The notes under the pieces were generated by a model, which was given only the letters and a program-made list of their open reading frames with translations, did no database searches and had not been told where the DNA came from. The position numbers and the translations under genes were made by a program. Shown piece by piece: positions 11,771-24,452 of a stretch of 64,000 bases of DNA. Where the stretch lies: NCBI RefSeq assembly GCF_949987515.2, contig NC_082687.1:118649838-118713837 (forward strand), written 5' to 3'. Source of the DNA: Delphinus delphis (Eukaryota; Chordata; Mammalia; Artiodactyla; Delphinidae). Every line of letters begins with the position of its first letter. Within the stretch, counting starts at the first letter, position 1.

Positions 11771-12580
11771 ATTGATTCATTTGTTCATTCCTTTAAAATA
11801 TTCTTTGACTGCTTCTCACACGCCAAGCATTGTTCTAGGGCTGGGAATACAGCAATAAACAATAACGAAAAACTCTGTTGTCATGAAGCTTATAATAAAT
11901 GATAAATAATTAAACAAACAAATACGTAATACTTCAGGTGGATGTAAGTACAGTGAAGGAGAAGGTGACTATGGGGTGAGGGTTAAGAAAGTAATGGAAG
12001 TAAGAAAGAAAGAAATTTGAGCCGAGAACTGACAGAAGCACAGGAACAGATCATAAAGACACCTGAGAAGGGCGTTCCAGGCTGGGGAAACGGCAAATAC
12101 AAAGACCTATTCACAGGAGTGAGCTCAGTGTGTCTGAAAGAACAGCAAAGAAGCCATGTGGCTGGAGTGAGGCAGAGGGTGCGGTGAAGCCAGAGAGGCT
12201 GGGGCACAAGGGCGGGGGGTGCAGGTCCCGTGGCCACTTCCAGACTCTGGTACAGCTCTGGTTTTCACTCTAAATGAGATGTACGGTCGTTGAGCGTCTG
12301 AGCCAATGAGAGTAATGTAATACGTATGTAATCTACACACACATACGTAAAATCTGACTCGGGTTTTAGAAAGATCACTGTGGGTGGCCAGTTGAGGACA
12401 GACTGTAAAGAGCAAAGATGGAAGGAGGGAGATCAATTAAAAAGCGATTGTGTTGTTCCAGGAGACTAGGTTGTTAGTTGTGGAGGTGTAAGAAGTGTTC
12501 ACATTCTCAACTTACATACAAAGCCAATCAGATTTGCTACTGCACTGGATGCAGGGGGTGACAGAAAGAGAGAAGTGAAG
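11771..12580 (-). mobile_element. L2, reverse orientation
   Basis: The stretch reads as reverse L2 from its 3' end: tcattgattcatttgttcat, gccaagcattgttctagggc, ggcgttccaggctggggaaa, aagaagccatgtggctggag, aaagatcactgtgggtggcc and ggatgcagggggtgacagaa. The antisense frames here are incidental. Confidence 0.7.
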
Positions 12581-12654
12581 GTGGCAATGGAAACTTAGAC
12601 AAGGTGATAGGTTTGAGAAATACAGACAAGCAAAGAGGGTCAGGAATTACTGGG

Positions 12655-12800
12655 GCTGAAAGGAAGCTGCATGGGTTTGATCCCTGGAATCCTGATTTGG
12701 CCAGTTATAAGCAGTGAATGATAGGCAAGTCATTCAACCCCAGGGAGCCTCAACTGCTTCCTATAAGTGGAAATAACACCTACGTATTTCTGGACTGTAG
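12655..12800 (+). mobile_element. MIR SINE
   Basis: MIR-like wording with an internal gcaagtcattcaaccccagg and a following aacacctacgtatt. It sits inside the surrounding L2 relic. Confidence 0.45.
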
Positions 12801-12949
12801 TGAAACCAGAGACTATATACAAACCATGGATCACTGTGTCTTTCTAACTACAGAAGCTCAACTAGATGACGCTATTGGTCATGGCTCAGGGAAAGAGAGG
12901 TGTCTGGCATGAGGCTCCGACCTTTGGCTTGGGCTATTTGGAGACAGTG

Positions 12950-13450
12950 GAGTTCTCAGAGAGATGGGTAGTTAAAGGAAACATGTTGAGAGCTTGAGAA
13001 GGCTGGGAGATCATGATTTCAGTCTGGAATACAGGGGAGATGTCTCATAGGCACCTCACAATATCTGTCCAGAGTTCAAAGAGAAATCTAGGCAGGGAAA
13101 GAAAGATTTGGAAGTCATCTACCATATGTGTAGTAGCTAAAGATATTTAAAGTTGAATAGGTATGGCATGCTGGGGGAGCTGCAGAGCACGGAGCGACTG
13201 GGCCTAAGGTGTTAGAGTGGCGTTGATGAGCGAGGTGGCATTTGAGCAAAATTGTAAAGAACTGAAGTGGATACGTATCAGTTTCTTCTTTACAATTTTG
13301 CTCAGATGCCACTCAAATGTCATATATATATGGTAGACAGTGGGAACGGGAGCAGAAAAAGACTCTAGGCAGAGGGAACAGTGTATGCAAGGTACCTGGA
13401 ACAAGAGACAGATATGAAACAGTATCACTGCTTCAGGAAACTCTAAGTGT
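12950..13450 (-). mobile_element. L2 fragment, reverse orientation, with internal hairpin
   Basis: It contains reverse L2 phrases such as tctcataggcacctcacaat, gaagtcatctaccatatgtg, gaggtggcatttgagcaaaa and ctaggcagagggaacagtg. At 13235-13312 one segment is present in both orientations, forming a strong hairpin. Confidence 0.5.
13235..13312. repeat. 27-bp inverted repeat, 24-nt loop
   Basis: Arm one is 13235-13261 and arm two 13286-13312. They are reverse complements at 26 of 27 positions; the central shared word is gcaaaattgtaaagaa. The loop covers 13262-13285. Confidence 0.95.
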
Positions 13451-14098
13451 TAGTGCAAAGAAACTGCAGAATACTGACATAAGATTTTTAAGACATAAAA
13501 TAGTAAGAATTGAGAAAGACCATAATAATCTTTCAGTCAAGTAGGAAGGCAGATTTTACCTTATAGGTTGTGAGACGCCATCACAGAGAAGCACATGACT
13601 GAGTTTACATTAAAAATGTCACATTTTGATATTACTACCAAACCCAAAGAAATAAAAACGATTATAAGAGAATACTATGAACTGTATGCCAACAAATTAG
13701 ATAACCTAGTTGTCATGGACAAATTCCTAGAAATACACAAATTACCAAAACAGACTCAAGAAGAAACAGAAAAATTCAGAAGACCTATAACAAGTACAGG
13801 AATTGAATCAAAAAACCTCCCAACAAAGAAAAGTCCAGAACTCAATGGTTTCATTGATGAATTCTAACAAACATTTAAAGAAGAATTAACACCAATCCTC
13901 TCAAACTCTTCCCAAAAATAGAAAAGGAGGGAACACTTCCTAATTCTGTGACGCCAGCACGGCCTTGATACCAAAGCCAGACAAAGATATTACAATGAAA
14001 GAAAACTACAGACTAATACCCCTATGAATATATAGGAAAAAATCTTCAAATGAACAAACAAAAAACAACAAGACAAAACAAAACAAAAAACTCTAACA

Positions 14099-14300
14099 GG
14101 GGGTTCCCTGGTGGCGCAGTGATCTAGAGTCCGCCTGCCAATGCAGGGGATATGGGTTCATGTCCCGGTCCGGGAAGATCCCACATGCCGCGGAGTGGCT
14201 GGGCCCGTGAGCCATGGCCGCTGAGCCTGCGCATCCGGAGCCTGTGCTCTGCAACGGGAGAGGCCACAACAGTGAGAGGCCTGCGTACCGCAAAAAAAAA
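14099..14300 (+). mobile_element. Cetacean tRNA-derived SINE (CHR type)
   Basis: The same SINE body as at 7356 and 15256, with a diverged head and a nine-base A tail. It is flanked by a perfect 8-bp target duplication ctctaaca (14091-14098 and 14303-14310). It lies inside the old L1. Confidence 0.9.
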
Positions 14301-15255
14301 ACCTCTAACAAGCTGAATCCAAGATCATGTTAAGAGGATTATAAGCCATGAACAAGTGGCTGTATCCCAGGACTGTAACAGTAGTTCAACATAAAAAGAA
14401 ATCAAACAATGTACCGCACCACATTAACAGGACAAAAGGGAAAAATGATAATTTCAAGTGATTCAGAAAAGCATTTGACAAGATTCAAAACCCTGTCTTG
14501 ATAAAAATATTCAGAGAACTAGAAGAGAACCTCCTCAACACAATAGAGGACATTCATAAAAATCTCACATCTACCATCATATTCAATGGTAAAAGACTGA
14601 AAAAATGCAAAAGAATGGACCTCTAACTCACACCATATACAAAAATTCAACTCAAAAAGGATCAAAGGCCTAAATGTAAGAGCTAAAACTATAAAGCTCT
14701 TAGAAAAAAATATAAGGGTAAATCTTTATGACCTCGAATTTGGCAATAGATTCTTAGATATGACACCAAATGCATGAAGAGAAGGAGAAAATGGGTAAAT
14801 TAAACTTCATCGAGACTGAAAAGTTTTGTGCATCAAAGGACATTATCAAGAAAGCAAAAAGAGAACATATAGAATGAAAGAAAATATTTGCAATCATATC
14901 TGATAAGGGTCTAGTATCCAGTATCTCACACTCAACAACAGAGACAATCAACACAATTTTAAAATGGGCAAAGGACTTGAATAGACATTTCTCCAAAGCT
15001 GATACACAAACGGCTAACAAACAAGTACATGGAGAGATGTTCAACATCACTAATCCTGTGGGAAATGTAAATCAAAATGACAATGATATACCACTTCACA
15101 TCCATTAAGATGACTATAATTTAAAAAAAACAGAAAATAATAAGTGTTTACAAGGATGAGGAGAAATTGGAATCCTTGTGCATTCCTGGTGGGAATATAA
15201 AATGGTACAGCTACTGTGAAAAGCAGTATGGCAGTTCCTCAAAAAGTCAAACATA

Positions 15256-15462
15256 GGGCTTCCCTGGTGGCACAGTGGTTGAGAGTCCACCTGTCAATGC
15301 AGAGGATACGGGTTCGTGCCCCGGTCCGGGAAGATCCCACATTCCGCGGAGCGGCTAGGCCCGTGAGCCATGGCCGCTGAGCCTGCGCGTCTGGAGCCTG
15401 TGCTCTGCCACAGGAGAGGCCACAACAGTGAGAGGCCCGCATACCGCAAAAAAAAAAAAAAA
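15256..15462 (+). mobile_element. Cetacean tRNA-derived SINE (CHR type)
   Basis: Complete SINE with a long A tail, flanked by a perfect 15-bp target duplication aaaaagtcaaacata (15241-15255 and 15463-15477). It splits the ORF2 C-terminal region of the old L1, so it is younger than that L1. Confidence 0.95.
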
Positions 15463-16641
15463 AAAAAGTCAAACATAGAATCACTATATGGGCACAGCAA
15501 TTCCACTCCTAGGTATATACCCAAAAGAACTGAAAACTGGTACTTAAAACTTGTATACACACGTTTGTCTCAGCACTGTTCACAACAGCCACGAGGTAGA
15601 AACAACCCAAATGTTCATCAGCTGATGAACAGATAAACTGTGTTGTATATATAAAATGGAGTATCATTCAGCCATAAAAAGTAATGGTGCACTGATACAA
15701 GCTGCAACGTAGATTATCCTTGAAAACACTGTGCTAAGTGAAAGAAGCCAGTCACAAAAGGTCACATATTGTATGATTCATTTATATTAAATATCCAGAA
15801 TAGGTAAACCTATAGAAATGAAAGCAGACTGGTGCCTGCCAGGGTCTGGGGAGAGTGAGGGGTAACTGTTTAGCAGGTATGGAACTTTATTTGGGGTGAC
15901 AAAAATGTTCTGGAATCAGAGGTGATGCCTGCACATCACCGTCAATGTACTAAAGGCCACTGAATTGTTCACTTGAAAATGGTTAATTTTATGTTATGTG
16001 AATTTCATTTCGATTTTTAAAAAGTCACCTTGGTGGGGGATTATTACATTTATAGGATGTAGTAAGAAATGTAATAAGATAGGATGTAATAAGAAATAGT
16101 AAGGTGAGGGTCCAGGCTATGCATCGCTAGTGGGAATGGAAACTGAGAGTAAGGAATGGATCTGAGAACCATTTAGGAAGGAGATAGACTGGAAGTGGGG
16201 TGAGAAAGGAGGACTTCTATCTGGAATGGGTAGGTTAAGAGAATAAGATTTTGGAACAGACAGCCAGTTTCCTGACCAGGCTGCATTTCAGGGAAGTTTT
16301 GGAGGCATTAAACTTGGATCTCTCCTCAACAGACCAGTCCGGACTGCAGATAAGGCTCAGAGAGATTTGAACATCTGACAGAAGTAAATGGGATAGAAGT
16401 AGATAGAAAAAATCATGCTTGTAACATAATTTTTAAAAAATAACATCATGGTCCAGTCTGTGTAAGGAAGCAGTCCACAAAAATATTCAGCATAAATAAA
16501 AGTCAGGTAGAGCGTGATAGAAGGAAGATGTCCATACACAGTTAATATTTAATTTCTATTTCCCATCACTTATTTGTGTAGTGCAATTAAATAATCCAAA
16601 AAAAGTTTTGCTTTTATGAAAATGCTTCCAATAAAAGCACC

Positions 16642-16665
16642 AATGGATTGAACGTTCAATCCATT
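16642..16665. repeat. Perfect 24-bp palindrome
   Basis: The left half is AATGGATTGAAC and the right half is its exact reverse complement, with no spacer. The symmetry stops at the next base on each side. Confidence 0.97.
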
Positions 16666-16967
16666 AAATTATGAAACTGGCTGTACCTCCAGTCCAGGAT
16701 AGAGCTCTCCATGTGTACATTTCTTTCTCTACAAGTAGTTCTCTCCTTAAAGAAGTTCACTGTTGATAAAGGTATTTTTATGAGTAGGTACACTGGGAGT
16801 ACGTTGTTGCCTTAACCTTACAACCAAAGTTTCATGGAAAGACAAGGAAAACATCTTATGTTTGTGAGTTTCCTTTCATATGGACTGCTTACTCCATCCT
16901 TTATCCTTTGGGATATGCCAAGGGGACTGAGTACTCAAGTTTCCCTCAACATTTAAAGAGAACTATG

Positions 16968-17010
16968 TACTGTGCAATTTCACAGATTACTGTGCAATTT
17001 CACAGATTAC
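16968..17010. repeat. 20-bp tandem duplication
   Basis: The unit tactgtgcaatttcacagat is present twice without mismatch (16968-16987 and 16988-17007), plus three bases of a third copy. Confidence 0.95.
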
Positions 17011-17652
17011 AACTTTAATGTTTCTTCTTACATTGAGCTACATTAATACTTTTTTTTTCTTTGCTATTTTTGTGTTAGAAATAAGAACAAGAAGTGAGTG
17101 CTTTCCCTAACACCTGTGTCAATTTTCTGTCAACTGTCAATCTTACACAGAATGGTGATGCTGTTCATCGATGAACCATTTTTCTCTAGATTAATCATGA
17201 TCCAATTAATTTTACTGACAATGGTAGTATTTCTGTCCTTTCATTAATAATGTGAACTATGTCGATAATTTCATTTCACTTCAAATGTCATAAGCAGAAA
17301 ATCTAAACAATTGGCAGTGGCGTTTTTTAAACAAAGGAGTTTATGCATGTTTTAGAAATTGTTTGGCTTTAACAAAATAAATAATATCTATAACCAGTTA
17401 AATCTCTGGTTTAACTATCATTAACCTGTCAAAGACTTGGACAGACACATGAAAGCTGTCTTGAATCATCATGTATTTATACCTTGGAAGAACAACTCAA
17501 TTGCATTAAAACAGGGTACAGGCATCTCTTAAAGAAAATCAGAGTTCATTTGCTGCCAGTAAACTAGGATAAAAAACATTGCTACAACGTGGTTACATGG
17601 ATTATGCAATCAAAAGGTATAAAGAGCACAAGACATTAACAGACACAGATCA

Positions 17653-17928
<276 letters not shown>

Positions 17929-18430
17929 TCAGTGAAAAGAGACCATGAATTTGAGTGAATGCAGAGCCCTCCTTTTGAAGGTGTACGTGGGAGGGTGTTT
18001 CATCTAGTTCTGCAAGGTGCTGGCAGCACATTCATAGTGGTGTCATGAATTATTTTAAATTTTCAGGGGAAAACAGGAGTACTCAAAATCTCTTGGGCAG
18101 TCTTAAAACTGCCAGGTGGTTCACAGTTCAACACTAGATCGCACAACATTTCTTTCGATGCAGTCCTATCTGTGCAAAGGGAGATTCTGCATGATTGCTG
18201 TGATCTAACTACTTACTGAACTGAACTTAACGTTTTCTTTTGGTTTCGGAGTGCATGCCACAAAGGTTTCGTGGAGCAAGACAGTTTGGGACCCCTGGTT
18301 TACATGGTGCAAACTGTTCACTGTCTCAAAGGGATTCCTGGGAATGAAAGCTCAGAACCAAATGTTCAACAGGTTTTGGGGGTAAATTTAAGAAGTTAGA
18401 GCTCAATTGTGCTTTAAGTATTTTCATTTC

Positions 18431-18821
18431 CTTTTTTTTTTAACATCTTTATTGGAGTATAATTGCTTTACAATGGTGTGTGAGTTTCTGCTTTATAACA
18501 AAGTGAATCAGCTATACATATACATATATCCCTATACCTCCTCCCTCTTGCGTCTCCCTCCCACCCTCCCTATCCCACCCCTCTAGGTGGTCACAAAGCT
18601 GATCTCCCTGTGCTATGCGGCTGCTTCCCACTAGCTATCTAATTTACATTTGGTAGTGTATATAAGTCCATGCCACTCTCTCACTTCGTCCCAGCTTGCC
18701 CTTCCTCCTCCCCGTGTCCTCAAGTCCATTCTCTACCTCTGCGTCTTTATTCCTGTCCTGCCCCTAGGTTCTTCAGAACCTTTTTTTTTTTTTTTAGATT
18801 CCATATATATGTGTTAGCATT
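18431..18821 (-). mobile_element. Cetartiodactyl L1 3' end, reverse orientation
   Basis: It is the reverse complement of the 3' UTR seen in the large L1 near 55410-55785: it starts with a T run, then catctttattggagtataat, gtgctatgcggctgcttccc and gattccatatatatgtgtta. It is strongly 5'-truncated. An internal T run (18781-18796) matches the A run near 55430-55448. Confidence 0.85.
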
Positions 18822-19384
18822 TCTATCGTCCAATCTTTTTTCCTAGGTAGGAGATGTTCTTTTATAAAATCGAAATTACTTTTTAAAATGAGGCATTTTT
18901 TTACAGCTGGTCATAGACTCTTAAGGAAAAGAAATATATCCATAGACAAAGGAAAAAATGATCCACATTCCTTAGCCATCTTTGATACCAGGAACTTACA
19001 TCACCATCTTTTTAGCTTGGAATAAATTGCAAAATAAATTAATTAACATTGTTTCATCAAAACAGCAGGCCACTAATTACTAAATAGTGCACGGATAAAC
19101 AGATTCGTTTAAAGTAAAATTGCAGTGTTTTTTCAAATATAGCTTCAAAAATACTGTTACAGACACTTTTTGAATTGAGGTAGTGTGTATATATGTTTCA
19201 TATTTCATGTTAACGTAGACAAGTTCTATTTATATTTTCTCCCTGGTATTTAAAAGACATTATGAAAATTTTCAGGCCTACAAAACGGTATGTAAACAAT
19301 CGCACACACAAATGTGTACCCATCGGCCAGCTTAAGACATGGAACATTCTTGTGAACATGAGCGCCGGTTCATTCATTCTTAGT

Positions 19385-19710
19385 GAGTACAGTATTACAT
19401 TCAATGGCTACATTCTCCAGTGATGGACAGTTAAGTTTTTCCCAAGTTTTCACTCTTACAAATAATGTTGTTCTGAATATTCTTGTAAATGTATACTTGA
19501 ACACAGATGAGCATAATTCCCTACGGCATGTATATCTAGAAGTGGAACTGCACCTTCAACTTTTCTAGGAATGGCCAAGTAGCTCTACAAAGTGAATAAA
19601 CCATTTTACACTCCAATATCCAGTATATCCTTATAATTTTATCACTGTAGTTTACAAATTTTGACACTCTCATTAGGTACACGGTGAGTATATGTAAGTT
19701 TAAAACTATT
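19385..19710 (-). mobile_element. L1 ORF2 C-terminal region, reverse orientation
   Basis: The phrases ttacaaataatgttgttctg, tatatctagaagtggaactg and accattttacactccaat are reverse complements of the end of L1 ORF2. It is diverged. Confidence 0.6.
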
Positions 19711-19719
19711 CTACTCCTG

Positions 19720-21330
19720 GAAAATAGGACCTTTTATCATTTTGAAATGACCTTCTTCTTCTGTAATCATCCTTTTTACCTTAAAATTAATTTGGTATTA
19801 ATATAGCTATAAAAGCTTCTTAAAATTAGTATCTGCTGGAGTTTGGGAGACTTGTTGAGATGTTGGTCAAAGGGTACAAATTTGCAGTTAGAAGATGAGT
19901 GAGTTCTGGAGATCTAATGCACGGCATTGTGAATATAGTCAACTGCACTGTAGTATGCAGTTGCTAAAAGTTGCTAAAAGCCTAGATCCTAAATGTTCTC
20001 ACTGCAAAAAAAGAAATAATTACATGACATGATGAAGGTGTTAGCTAACACTATGATGTAATCATACTCTAATATACAAATGTATCAAATCAACAGGTTG
20101 CATGCCTTAAACTTATACAATGTTATATGTCAACTATATCTCAGTTTAAAAAAAGAGGCAAAAAATAAAATTAGGATTTGCCTGTTATATTCATCTTTTT
20201 ACTTTCAAACAGTCTATATATCCTTAGGTATGATAAGCGTCTGTTGTAAACAGCATACGACTCAATTTTTTTAACCCAAACCAACGGCACTTTTCTTAAG
20301 ATAGTGAACTTTGCTTTTTAATATTTATTATCATTTAAAAATTATATTGTTATAATATAATTTAATTGCCATTATAATAAATAAAATACAATAGTATATT
20401 TATCATTATTAATAATATATTTAAATATATTTCTAACATTTTATTTTGTGTACTGCTTTTATCTTGTTTGTTTTCTAAGGTTTTCTCCCCTATATTTTCT
20501 TTCATGTTTTGGATTTCCTTTCCCCCCTGCATTATTATAGAACTTACAAACTCTATTTCTATCCTTTTACTGGTTATCCTTAAAATTTTTTTTACCATGT
20601 GCATTTAACACAATTAAAGTTATTTATTTTACCTCGTATTAATTAACATGCCCTGTAGAATGCTCTGTCTTACATGTTATATGTAGCAGTATTTCATTTG
20701 TATCTTGATTTTTAATGCCCGGTATGGAATCATTATGATTTTATACAATCAGTGTGGTTTAGCCCAACACACTTTAACAATTTCTTTACTTTTCATGCTT
20801 TCTGACATATTTGAATTTCCAAGGATCTGTTGATAGTAAATTCTGATTTTGATTGAAAGTGGCTTTGCTTCTCATTTGTCATTGAATGAAAGCCTACAAC
20901 CCCAATTAGATCTTTCTATTTTTCATGTCTCTTAACCTGCCTTTGCCATTTCCATCTCTTTGTATTGCACTCTATGTAATTTCTTTAGGATCAGTTGATC
21001 AATTCAATTCAGGTATGAATAACTTGCTACCTAATAGGATCACTTTGAGTTTTTAATTTCCTATACTGTAGTTTTAATTTCTAGAACTTTTTATTTGGTT
21101 CAATTATGCTTAAATTTTTGATACGATCTTACTTTCTATTCATGCTGCTTATGCCTATTTAAAAATATTCCAGGCATTTTTACAACTTTCTTCATCTGAT
21201 AAATCATTATCTTATGTGCTCTGTGGAAGTCTAGTTCTGCTATTTGTGGTTTCTCCTGTCTCGTGCTCATGGCTCTTGTTTCCTTGGGTGTTTCTGGAAT
21301 TTGAAATCATGAACTCATGTTTGGTGGTCT
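19720..21330 (-). mobile_element. Old L1 sequence, reverse orientation, split
   Basis: Segments on both sides of a later insertion read as one old L1 in reverse (ttaatatagctataaaagct on the left; cttttta ctttcaaac and gtctgttgtaaacagcatac on the right). Similarity fades after about 21100. The stretch includes AT-rich sequence at 20300-20430. Confidence 0.45.
19830..20165 (+). mobile_element. L1 3' end insertion with target duplication
   Basis: 5'-truncated L1 3' UTR: gagatgttggtcaaagggta, agttctggagatctaatgca, atgtcaactatatctcagtt, then an A-rich end. A 9-bp duplication taaaattag flanks it (19821-19829 and 20166-20174). It interrupts the older reverse L1. Confidence 0.7.
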
Positions 21331-24290
21331 TTATCTGTTAAACTCCTGTGACCCCCAGGTTGAGGGTAAGTCCCTCCAGACAGCATTTGTGTTTGCTTCT
21401 GCCAGGCACTCCAGGATGCTATCAATCAGAGACCATTTTAGGTTTACTTCTTGCCCGAGGGTTTTCTGGTCAGGGAAGCATTTTAAGGCTGAACTCCAAA
21501 CACACTTGAGGGAAGGACTGTGGTTACAAACTCTAAGGAGAACTCTTTCTCTAGCCAGCAATTACTTCAAGACAGTTAAACATCCCGAGCATTTCTGTTT
21601 GCCAAAAGTAGATTATTTCTAGCCTCTGATTTCATTTTGAGCATAGTCTTTTGGGGTCCCAGAATTATGGGGGGATGTGGTTCCATCTTGCCCTTTAACC
21701 TGAACCCAGAGCTTGTCCCTTTTCCATCACCACTAAAAACCAAGTCTTGAGTTCACCGAAACTGCAAACACCCTGCAAGGTGCTGCACCCTCAACTTGAC
21801 CTCACCACCCTGGAGTTGGGTTTCAGTTTTGTTTGTTGGGTCCTGGAGATCACTTTTACTTTTTTTTTTTTACACAATCAGATATTTGCTGTTTGCTTTA
21901 TTTTATCCAGCATTTGATAGCATTGTACGGGGTATCTTTTCCAGGAAATGGAGTCTACCATATTGCCAGAAATGGAAGTAACCATATGTATAATTTTCAG
22001 GACATGAAAAATGTATTTTAAGTTGACTGTTCACAATCAACAGGAAAAAAGTAATTGCGTTTTACTGGCAGTCTACGAAATACGATGTTTACGGCCTTTC
22101 CCTCTAGTCTGAATAAACACAATCTCTTTTCACATGTTGCATTATTCTTAGCCTCTATTATTTCTTCAAATACTGCCTAGTTAAAAAAAAATCTTTAAAA
22201 GGAAAATGTAGTTCTAAGTATTTAGATCAGGAATTTTCTGGGAACCCCTGTGACTGTTTATTAGCTTTTATTATATCCAAATGTTTCATGTAACTTAATG
22301 TTTTAAAGCATATAAAACATATCAATACAATGTATATGAGAAGGAAAAAAAAGGAAAGCTTTTCTCCCTGCAATTTATCTGTAAAACGAGATCTCGTAAA
22401 GAAGTGAGAGGTACATCACTGTGGCAGCTGCCAATGACAGGTAAAGGTCTGGCAGAGAACAACCTAAGACAGGACCAACTAGCTGAATGACATCCTAAGA
22501 GAAGTTTCAGGGAAGAGAAGGCAGTGAAAAGCAAGTTCTGAGCATCACTGATTAAGACCATCCCTCCCACTCATTCCTAAATTTCCTCATAGGAGATACT
22601 GTCTAGGTAAGCATCCTAGAGGCGGCCCTATGGATACTGAGAGGTTCCCAGCCAGTATATGGAGATTCTGGTGGGTCACAGGGGCTTTGCAGTTATCACC
22701 AGAGGTTTGAAGTCTCAAATATGTTATGCATTGGCTTGGATTGAATAAATAATGTCTTATACACACACATACACTCACCCACATAGTGATATTTTCAAAT
22801 GTTTACAGATCCTATTGGTGATTAACTCAATATATTCATTTACGAATGCCACTGAATCATATCACTTTCACTTAATTATTTTCTCCTATAAGACACTAAA
22901 AGTGCAACAGCCATCATGTGTTTCTATGTGTATGTTGGCAGGAAAGTGGGGGGTGAAATTTATAATGTCAGAAAGGTCCCTCCACTTCAGAAAGTTTGAG
23001 AATCACCGTTGGAAGAGGGACCCGTTTGATTAAGTAGCTCTGTATTTGCCTGGACTCTCTCTTCTTTACTGAGAACCATTTGTAGCCAGGAATTCCCTGG
23101 GGTTTTTGCTCTCAGATAAGCTCACAAAGGACCCCAAAATCACATTTCCCTGTCAGTCTAGAAAGAAGCATTCTCCGAGTGCTTAGGCCATAGCAAAGAA
23201 GAAACTATGTTTATCCCTCAAAGGCCTGTCTGTCTCCTTCATCCCTCGTTCTTATTCAAAGAGTCCATACTTTTCCTGAAGATCCTGAAAGGAGGGGTAT
23301 AATTCGTGACACGTATTGGTCAGACTGCCTTGCAGTGCTCCTTGGGAGGACCTTTCATGCCCACCCTGGAAGGGATTCCGATTTATAGTGAATGTTGCCA
23401 AATCAAGTATTAGAGAATTCCTGCTCCAGAAAAAGCTTTTATGCCAGAGGAAGAGCCAGGAGGTCACAGGTCACTCATCTCAAGTTTAAGAATATCAAAT
23501 GAACTGAAATAGGAGGAAATACATGCATTTTCTTTCTCAGAACAGAAAATCTCATCCCCCTTCCTTACTAATTTCTTCCATTACTCCTAATCAGCCATGT
23601 TAAAGAAATAGCACCCTTCACATGGTAAACACAGTCGGGCACAGAGAGTAAGCTGAGTGGTACAGAGCATATTATTACAAAGACACCTGCACCTGTTCCT
23701 GTTCCTTTCTCTGAAAATTGTGAAAAAATCTTTGCTGCCTCTAGAACATTCCTGAGTATACTCAGTCATAACTTAGCAATCCAGAAGAATCCATGCTTGT
23801 GCACAAGGGTTCACGAGAGCTTCAGTTCTGATCTTCACTGCCTATCCTTGCATTAAGGTTCACTGAAGATGACGGTGGTTAGGTAATTAGTGACTGACAC
23901 AGCAAGGGACCACGTGACAGAGAAAGCTCCGGAAGCCATATAGGCTTCTTACTGCGGCTGAGCTATCTACTACCTTCCCAAGGACACACTGGAAAACAGC
24001 CTGCAGGCCGCTGTGGCTGGACTGCAAGCATGTCTGGATACTGCTGGACTTCCAAAAGCCTCAACACCCCTCCTCCACAAAGAGCACAACAATATCGTCA
24101 TCTTAACATGAATCGCATCCTAACTTCATTACTTCTCTTCTGCTATCTTTCCCTCCATTATGAAATCTTTAAACTGGGCACAAAATCTGATTCAATGAAG
24201 TATCATGGAAATTGTCTGTAACTGTTTCAGAATGGAATGCATAGTATAAATTACACATTTTAACTCATTAGCTGGATTTAACTAGAGACA
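21331..24290. other. Intronic DNA, unassigned
   Basis: Only short frames without zinc-finger or other recognised motifs. I see no clear transposon, RNA gene or splice-bounded exon. Similarity to old L1 may persist over the first few hundred bases. Confidence 0.4.
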
Positions 24291-24301
24291 AAATGATTAG
24301 G

Positions 24302-24452
24302 TTCTTGATGAATTCTGTTTCTGAATGATTATACAGTTTAACTGACAAATAGCTTGTCCTTTGTCATCGTAACTGGGGAGCCATTACGGAATGGAGGCAA
24401 TCTATTTGTCAGTTAAACTGTGTAATCTACCAAAGGCAGAATTCATCAGCAG
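24302..24452. repeat. Fold-back element, about 150 nt
   Basis: Arms 24302-24352 and 24402-24452 are reverse complementary. The inner 25 bp match at 24 positions (shared word cagtttaactgacaaatag) and the outer part matches again at gaattcatca. The loop is 49 nt. Weaker complementarity may extend about ten bases further out on both sides. Confidence 0.9.

Larger units (their letters stand above)
13600..16024 (+). mobile_element. Old L1, partial, carrying two SINEs
   Basis: The left part encodes recognisable L1 ORF2 reverse-transcriptase-proximal sequence (codons at 13595-13867 include YYELYANKLDNL and RRPITSTGIE) with many breaks. Later parts cover the ORF2 C-terminal region, and then a 3' UTR: tgaaagaagccagtcacaaa, ttgttcacttgaaaatggtt, ttaattttatgttatgtgaa. 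It has internal deletions and no intact frame. The 3' UTR type suggests an old L1M-like subfamily. Confidence 0.75.
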
